A stretch of DNA of 64,000 nucleotides. Origin: G963674665 sp964609625. GTDB lineage: Bacteria; Desulfobacterota; Desulfovibrionia; Desulfovibrionales; Desulfovibrionaceae. Shown here in pieces: positions 58,322 through 64,000 of this stretch (the stretch's first letter is position 1; every line of letters starts with the position of its first letter). The notes beneath the pieces are model-generated. The model had not been told where the DNA came from and did not search any database. It worked only from the letters and a program-made list of their open reading frames with translations. Both the position numbers and the translations under genes were made by a program. The stretch lies in the NCBI GenBank assembly GCA_964609625.1, contig CAZSRS010000001.1, positions 124,001 to 188,000 on the forward strand, in the 5' to 3' direction.

Positions 58322-59476
58322 ATGCTTCGCAAAGGCACCATCGTCGTATTTGTCCTCGGACTGGCCCTGCTTTTGGCCAGCGTCGCCCACGCGGCCGACG
58401 CCATCAAGATCGCAGTGCCTTCGCCGTACACCGGCCCCGCCGCGGCCTATGGTGACAACGTCAAAGCCGGTGTGGAGATGAAAGTGGCCGAGATCAACGC
58501 AGCCGGCGGCGTGAACGGCCAGCAGATCGAAGCCGTGTACCTGGACGAGCAGTGTGATCCCAAGGAAGCTGCCACGGTTTCCACCAAAATCGTGATGGAC
58601 GACGCCATAGTCGGCATCGTGGGCCACCTGTGCTCCTCGGCGCATCTGGCCGCCCTGCCCAACTACGTACGCAAGGGCATCGCCGCCGTGTCGCCCACCG
58701 CCACCAACGTGACCATCAGCGACAAGAACAAGGATCGCGACGGCCGAGTCTGGTCCTTCCGCGACGTCTACCGCGACGACTTCCAGGGCGCTTTCCTGGC
58801 CGAGTACGCCAAGAACGCCATCGGTCTGGAGAGCGTGGCCGTGTTCTACGAGAACAACGACTACGGCATCGGTCTCAAGGATGCTTTCGTGAGCAAGGCC
58901 AAGGAAATCGGCCTCAACGTGGTGGGCGAGGAAGCCTACGTCAAGGGCACCACCGACTTCACCCCCCAGCTGACCTCCCTCAAGGAAAAGAATCCGCAGG
59001 GCCTGTTCATCAGCGGCTACTACAACGAGGGCGCCCTCATCGCCACCCAGGCCTCCAAGCTGGGCTTGGACGTACCCAAGTTCGGCGCCGATGGCCTGGA
59101 CAATGCCGACTACATCAACCTGGCCAAGGAAGCCGCCGAGAACTCCTATCTCACCACTCCGTTCCTGGAAGAGGTGGCCAGCGACGCGGGCAAGGAATTC
59201 GCCGCGAAGTTCAAGGAAAAATACGGCCGCGATGTTGACTACATGAGCGCCAACGCCTACGACGCCGCGGGCATCATCCTCGATGCCATCGCCAAGGTCG
59301 GCGCGGACCGCGAAAAAATCCGCGAGCACCTGGCCTCCATCAACAGCAAGGACAACGCCTACGAAGGCATCACCGGCCTGGTTTTCTTCAACGAACACGG
59401 CGACTGCCAAAAGTCCGCCTATGTGAAGATGGTCAAGGACGGCAAGTTCATCCCCGCTCCCAAGCAGATGAACTAG
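58322..59476 (+). CDS. livJ: branched-chain amino acid ABC transporter substrate-binding protein
   Basis: A 384-residue periplasmic protein with a signal peptide (IVVFVLGLALLLASVAHA). DAIKIAVPSPYTGPAAAYGDNVKAG and GVNGQQIEAVYLDEQCDPKEAATVSTKI, with cysteines forming the usual disulfide, begin the Leu/Ile/Val-binding fold. SPTATNVTIS, YENNDYGIGLKDAF and GYYNEGALIATQA follow. It precedes the permease genes by 159 bases, with a terminator between. Confidence 0.92.
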   Translation: MLRKGTIVVFVLGLALLLASVAHAADAIKIAVPSPYTGPAAAYGDNVKAGVEMKVAEINAAGGVNGQQIEAVYLDEQCDPKEAATVSTKIVMDDAIVGIVGHLCSSAHLAALPNYVRKGIAAVSPTATNVTISDKNKDRDGRVWSFRDVYRDDFQGAFLAEYAKNAIGLESVAVFYENNDYGIGLKDAFVSKAKEIGLNVVGEEAYVKGTTDFTPQLTSLKEKNPQGLFISGYYNEGALIATQASKLGLDVPKFGADGLDNADYINLAKEAAENSYLTTPFLEEVASDAGKEFAAKFKEKYGRDVDYMSANAYDAAGIILDAIAKVGADREKIREHLASINSKDNAYEGITGLVFFNEHGDCQKSAYVKMVKDGKFIPAPKQMN

Positions 59477-59522
59477 GGAATCTATCAACGGAACAGCTTC
59501 GACGAAAGGCATAGACGACATG

Positions 59523-59555
59523 AACAGGCTGGACATGTTCCAGCCTGTTTCTTTA
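59523..59555 (+). terminator. terminator after livJ
   Basis: AACAGGCTGG (59523-59532) and CCAGCCTGTT (59540-59549) form a perfect 10-base stem, loop 7, then TTTCTTT. It is followed by a second GC-rich hairpin, GGGGCCGGC (59563-59571) with GCCGGCCCC (59577-59585). This would lower permease expression relative to the binding protein. Confidence 0.85.
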
Positions 59556-59635
59556 GGAACCTGGGGCCGGCCCGAAGCCGGCCCCGTCCTCAATCGATAC
59601 TCACCCTGCTCAGACACCGCATTCGGAGTGCGCAC

Positions 59636-60523
59636 GTGCTCGAACAACAACTCATCAACGGCCTCACGCTGGGCGTGATCTACGCGCTCATCGCAGTGGG
59701 CTATACCATGGTCTACGGCGTCATCGAACTCATCAACTTCGCGCACGGCGAAATCTACATGCTCGGGGCCTTCTTCTGCATCACCTTCATCAACGCCTTG
59801 GGCATGCCCTTTTATCCGGCCATCGTCATGGCCATGATCAGTTGCGCCTTTCTAGGCATCATGATCGACATCATCGCCTACAGGCCGCTGCGAAAAGCCC
59901 ACCGCCTCGCGGCGTTGATCACGGCCATCGGCATGTCCATCTTTCTCCAGAATCTGGCCATGATCATCTGGGGCAGCCGCCCCAAGCCCTTTGCCCAGCA
60001 CGCCGTTCCCGCCTACCTCCAGGAAACCGCCTTTCAATTCAGCAACGTCACTCTCACCTGGCTGCATGTCTTCATCTTCGGCATCACCATTTCCATGATG
60101 CTCGGATTGAACCTGATCATCCGCAAAACCAAGGTCGGCACGGCCATGCGCGCCCTGTCACAAAACCGCACCTGCTGTCAGCTCATGGGCATCAACGTCA
60201 ACCGCGTCATCTCCTTCACCTTCGCCCTCGGCTCCAGCATGGGCGCCGTGGCCGGCATTCTGGTGGCGGTCTACTACAACACCCTCTACCCCACCATGGG
60301 CTACGTGGCCGGCGTGAAGGCATTTGCCGCGGCCGTGCTCGGGGGCATCGGCTCGGTGCCCGGCGCCATGATGGGAGGTATCGTGCTCGGCATTGCCGAG
60401 GCCCTGGGCGCGGGCTACGTCTCCTCGCTCTATCGCGACGGCGTGGCTTACGCGGTGTTGATCGCGGTGATCATCTTCAGGCCCTCGGGAATCCTGGGCA
60501 AGGCAATGGTAGACAAGGCCTAG
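59636..60523 (+). CDS. livH: branched-chain amino acid ABC transporter permease LivH
   Basis: A 295-residue membrane protein starting at GTG with GGAG upstream. LEQQLINGLTLGVIYALIAVGYTMVYGVIELINFAHGEIYMLGAFF is the classic LivH start, and FSFTFALGSSMGAVAGILVAVYYN, GVKAFAAAVLGGIGSVPGAMMGG match the EAA-like loop region. Together with LivM forms the membrane channel. Confidence 0.95.
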   Translation: MLEQQLINGLTLGVIYALIAVGYTMVYGVIELINFAHGEIYMLGAFFCITFINALGMPFYPAIVMAMISCAFLGIMIDIIAYRPLRKAHRLAALITAIGMSIFLQNLAMIIWGSRPKPFAQHAVPAYLQETAFQFSNVTLTWLHVFIFGITISMMLGLNLIIRKTKVGTAMRALSQNRTCCQLMGINVNRVISFTFALGSSMGAVAGILVAVYYNTLYPTMGYVAGVKAFAAAVLGGIGSVPGAMMGGIVLGIAEALGAGYVSSLYRDGVAYAVLIAVIIFRPSGILGKAMVDKA

Positions 60524-60533
60524 GGAGAACGAC

Positions 60534-61586
60534 ATGAACAAGACGAAAATCATCCTTCTGGCCCTGCTGGCCGCGGTGTTGCTCTTCCCCCAGACCGGTC
60601 TGTCCAACGACTACATCCTGCACGTCATGACCCTGATCATGGTCTACATGGTCCTGGCCATGGGGCTGAACATCGTCCCCGGCTTCTGCGGTCTGCTGGA
60701 TCTGGGTTTCGTGGGCTTCTACGGCATCGGCGCCTACACCGCCGGCTTGCTGACCATCCACTACGGCATGAGCTTCTTCCTGGTGGTGCCTCTGGCCGCC
60801 CTCAACGGCGCGCTGTGGGGCGTTTTGCTCGGCGCCCCAACCCTGCGGCTCACCGGGGACTACTTCGCCATCGTCACCTTCGGTTTCTCGGAACTGGTGG
60901 TGCTCTTCCTGACCAACGAGATCTGGCTCACCCGCGGCCCCCTGGGGCTGCCCGGCATCGACCCCGTGAGTTTCGACTTCTCCTGGCTTTCCACCCTGCT
61001 CAACCCGGAGTGGAAGTGGTACTACGAGTTCGATGGCGAGGTCCCCTATTTCTACCTGGCCATCTGCATGGTGGCCTTTGTCTATTTCATCCTGCGCCGC
61101 ATCGAGGACTCCCGGCTGGGGCGCGCCTGGTTCGCCATCCGCGAGGATCACTTGGCCGCGGCCAACTGCGGCGTGAACATCCTGACCTACAAGGTCATCG
61201 CCTTTGCCATCTCCGCGTCCATCGGCGCCATCGGCGGCGCCTTCTTCGCCCGCTGGACCCTGTTCCTCTCACCGGACATGTTCAAGTTCTGGGAATCCTT
61301 TCTGGTGCTGTGCATGGTGGTGCTGGGTGGCCTGGGCAACATCAACGGCGCGCTCATCGGCGCCTCGATCCTCATCGCTTTGGGCGAGGTGCTGCGCGTG
61401 GTGCTCCCGCACCTGGGCCTGCCCGCCGAGACCCGCTTCCTGGCCTACGGCCTGATCATGATCCTGATCATGCGCTTCAAACCCAGCGGATTCATTCCCA
61501 AGATCGGTGACGTGGGCATGCGCAACCCAATCATCGTCGAACTGCGCGACAAATTGAAATCTCAAGCACGTACTTCGGAAACCTAA
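60534..61586 (+). CDS. livM: branched-chain amino acid ABC transporter permease LivM
   Basis: A 350-residue membrane protein. LNIVPGFCGLLDLGFVGFYGIGAYTAGLL, TLRLTGDYFAIVTFGFSELV and AFAISASIGAIGGAFFARWTLFLSPDMFKFWESFLVLCMVVLGGLGNINGALIGAS are LivM signatures. It starts 10 bases after livH and precedes livG by 7. The inserted segment FDFSWLSTLLNPEWKWYYEFDGEV is a usual feature of this family. Confidence 0.95.
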   Translation: MNKTKIILLALLAAVLLFPQTGLSNDYILHVMTLIMVYMVLAMGLNIVPGFCGLLDLGFVGFYGIGAYTAGLLTIHYGMSFFLVVPLAALNGALWGVLLGAPTLRLTGDYFAIVTFGFSELVVLFLTNEIWLTRGPLGLPGIDPVSFDFSWLSTLLNPEWKWYYEFDGEVPYFYLAICMVAFVYFILRRIEDSRLGRAWFAIREDHLAAANCGVNILTYKVIAFAISASIGAIGGAFFARWTLFLSPDMFKFWESFLVLCMVVLGGLGNINGALIGASILIALGEVLRVVLPHLGLPAETRFLAYGLIMILIMRFKPSGFIPKIGDVGMRNPIIVELRDKLKSQARTSET

Positions 61587-61593
61587 GCCGACT

Positions 61594-62383
<790 letters not shown>

Positions 62384-62391
<8 letters not shown>

Positions 62392-63091
62392 AGTCAAGGA
62401 CATCCACACCTATTACGGCTCCATCCACGCCCTCAAGGGTGTCAGCCTGACGATCGGAAAGGGCGAGATCGTTTGCCTCATCGGTGCCAACGGCGCGGGG
62501 AAGACCACCACGCTGATGACCATCTCCGGTGTACTCCGACCCAAGCAAGGCTCCATCTTCTTCGAGGGCGTCGACATCACCAAGACCCCCACGGACAAGA
62601 TCGTCAAAATGGGCTTGACCCAGGTGCCGGAAGGCCGGATGATCTTTCCCAGGCTCACGGTGCAGGAAAATCTCCTGATGGGTGCGTACTCCAGAAAAAA
62701 ATCAGCGGAACTCCAGCGCGACGAGGACTGGATCTACGAACTCTTTCCCATCCTCAAGGAACGCCGCCGCCAGCCGGGAGGCACCCTTTCCGGAGGGGAG
62801 CAGCAGATGCTCGCCATCGGCAGGGCCATCATGGCCCGCCCCCGCATCCTGCTGCTTGACGAACCCTCTCTCGGCTTGGCACCGATCATCGTGGAAAACA
62901 TTTTCGAGGTCATCACTGAAATCAACAGGCAAGGCACGACGATCATGCTCGTGGAGCAGAACGCGCAAATGGCCTTGCAAATCTCGCATCGCGGTTATGT
63001 CGTGGCCACTGGTTCCATCTTCCTCGAAGGCTCCTCCAGGGAATTGATGGAGAACCCCCAGGTACGCGCGGCGTATCTCGGGTTGGAGTGA
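62384..63091 (+). CDS. livF: branched-chain amino acid ABC transporter ATP-binding protein LivF
   Basis: A 235-residue ABC ATPase partner of LivG. YYGSIHALKGVSLTIGKGEIVCLIGANGAGKTTTLMTISG, QVPEGRMIFPRLTVQENLLMGAY, LSGGEQQMLAIGRAIMARPRILLLDEPSLGLAP and MLVEQNAQMALQISHRGYVV are typical. It ends 23 bases before guaB. Confidence 0.96.
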
Positions 63092-63114
63092 GAACGACCA
63101 AGGGAGAAACACTC

Positions 63115-64000
63115 ATGGATAAAATCATTGGATTCGGACTGACCTTCGATGATGTGCTGCTGCTGCCGGCATACTCAGAAGTGCTGCCGGACAAAGTTGA
63201 CGTCGGCACGCAGCTCACTGCCGAACTCAAACTGAACATCCCGCTGCTCTCGGCGGCCATGGACACGGTCACCGAATCCCTGCTGGCCATCTCCATGGCC
63301 AGGGCCGGAGGCGTCGGCGTCATCCACAAGAACATGAGCATCGAACGCCAACGCCTGGAAGTGGAAAAGGTCAAGAAGTCCGAAAGCGGCATGATCCTCG
63401 ACCCCGTGACCATCCCCCCGGACTACACCGTGGGGCAGGCCCTCGAGGTCATGTCCGAATACCGCATCTCGGGGCTGCCCGTGATCCAGGGCGACCGGCT
63501 CGTGGGCATACTCACCAACCGCGACGTGCGCTTCGTCACGGACATGTCCACACTGGTCGCCGATGTCATGACCAGCAAGAACCTGATCACCGTACCGGTG
63601 GGCACCACCCTGGAGCAGGCCAAGGAGCACCTCCACGCCAACCGCATCGAGAAACTCCTGGTGGTGGACGACAACAACAAGCTGCGCGGCCTGCTGACCA
63701 TCAAAGACATCGAAAAAATCAAGAAATACCCCCAGGCATGCAAGGACGACGCCGGCCGCCTGCGCGTGGGCGCGGCCATCGGCGTGGGCAAGGAGAACGA
63801 GGAGCGTGCCGCGGCCCTGCTCGCCGCCGGCGTCGACTTCCTGGTGGTGGACTCGGCGCACGGCCACTCCAGGAACATCCTGCGCACCGTGGAGATGGTC
63901 CGCGCCACCTTCCCCAGCTGCAATCTCGTGGCCGGCAACGTAGGCACCTACGAAGGCGCCAAAGCCGTGCTCAAGGCCGGCGCGGACACGGTCAAGATCG
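63115..64000 (+). CDS. guaB: inosine-5'-monophosphate dehydrogenase (5' part)
   Basis: The first about 295 residues of IMPDH, which makes XMP from IMP in GMP synthesis. MDKIIGFGLTFDDVLLLPAYSEVLPDKVDVGTQL, PLLSAAMDTVTESLLAISMARAGGVGVIHKNM and then a CBS-domain pair (DYTVGQALEVMSEYRISGLPVI, SKNLITVPVGTTLEQAKEHLH) are diagnostic. The active-site cysteine loop lies beyond the window end. AAGGGAGAAAC precedes the ATG. Only 23 bases from livF, so it may share its transcript. Confidence 0.96.
   Translation, partial: MDKIIGFGLTFDDVLLLPAYSEVLPDKVDVGTQLTAELKLNIPLLSAAMDTVTESLLAISMARAGGVGVIHKNMSIERQRLEVEKVKKSESGMILDPVTIPPDYTVGQALEVMSEYRISGLPVIQGDRLVGILTNRDVRFVTDMSTLVADVMTSKNLITVPVGTTLEQAKEHLHANRIEKLLVVDDNNKLRGLLTIKDIEKIKKYPQACKDDAGRLRVGAAIGVGKENEERAAALLAAGVDFLVVDSAHGHSRNILRTVEMVRATFPSCNLVAGNVGTYEGAKAVLKAGADTVKI

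Overview
The window looks like a chromosomal segment of a GC-rich, vibrioid, sulfate-reducing deltaproteobacterium of the Desulfovibrio type. This is an inference from gene content: the ffh-rpsP-khpA-rimM-trmD-rplS-rnhB-yraN-rsmI block followed by EIID-HPr-EI-smpB-GlcD, the NfnAB bifurcating pair, a reduced Ccm cytochrome c maturation locus, MucR, CP76-type and SLC5-kinase regulators, and B12-linked functions. No tRNA, rRNA, CRISPR array, insertion sequence or complete prophage was seen.

Layout. 0-6.7 kb holds the tail of an SPFH protein, an ASCH-like protein, a small Cys-rich protein, a TVP38 membrane protein with two nucleotide-sugar-type transferases, purM (minus strand), a small exported protein, the AmrS radical SAM enzyme and a CobO-type adenosyltransferase. 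6.9-13.3 kb is the translation and RNA-modification block, in which TrmD carries a second methyltransferase-fold domain. 13.4-18.2 kb holds an EIID-like PTS protein, HPr, enzyme I, SmpB and a GlcD-type D-lactate dehydrogenase. 18.3-22.4 kb (minus) holds a small membrane protein, an aminotransferase, a SPASM radical SAM protein and a sigma54 activator whose receiver domain has lost its phosphoacceptor. 22.6-28.9 kb holds larB, a glycosyltransferase, a CobD/HisC-like aminotransferase, and metE behind a cobalamin riboswitch with its own terminator.

28.9-43.1 kb is regulatory and accessory: a Csd4-type (M99) carboxypeptidase with a glutamine zinc ligand, a CocE-type hydrolase, a CPA1 antiporter, a PAS histidine kinase translationally coupled to a tiny zinc-ribbon gene interrupted by an in-frame TGA, a CP76-like regulator, MucR, and a very large SLC5-transporter hybrid kinase paired with a two-helix membrane protein. 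43.4-47.8 kb holds NfnAB, a class II photolyase and a membrane protein. 47.9-52.8 kb (minus) is a tightly packed five-gene operon of envelope proteins: iron-sulfur flavoprotein, VanX-type dipeptidase, CsgG-like/FGE-fold fusion, YkuD L,D-transpeptidase and a zinc-peptidase lipoprotein. 53.0-58.1 kb is ccmF-A-B-C-D plus a TPR protein. 58.3-63.1 kb is a complete branched-chain amino acid ABC transporter, followed by the start of guaB.

Recurring themes are cobalamin (CobO, a possible CobD, the B12 riboswitch on metE), peptidoglycan remodelling that fits a curved cell (Csd4-like enzyme, YkuD, VanX), and lactate/NADPH energy metabolism (GlcD, LarB, NfnAB). The most unusual items are the TGA-interrupted zinc-ribbon gene, the five-gene envelope operon, and the two signalling proteins with rearranged or degenerate input domains.
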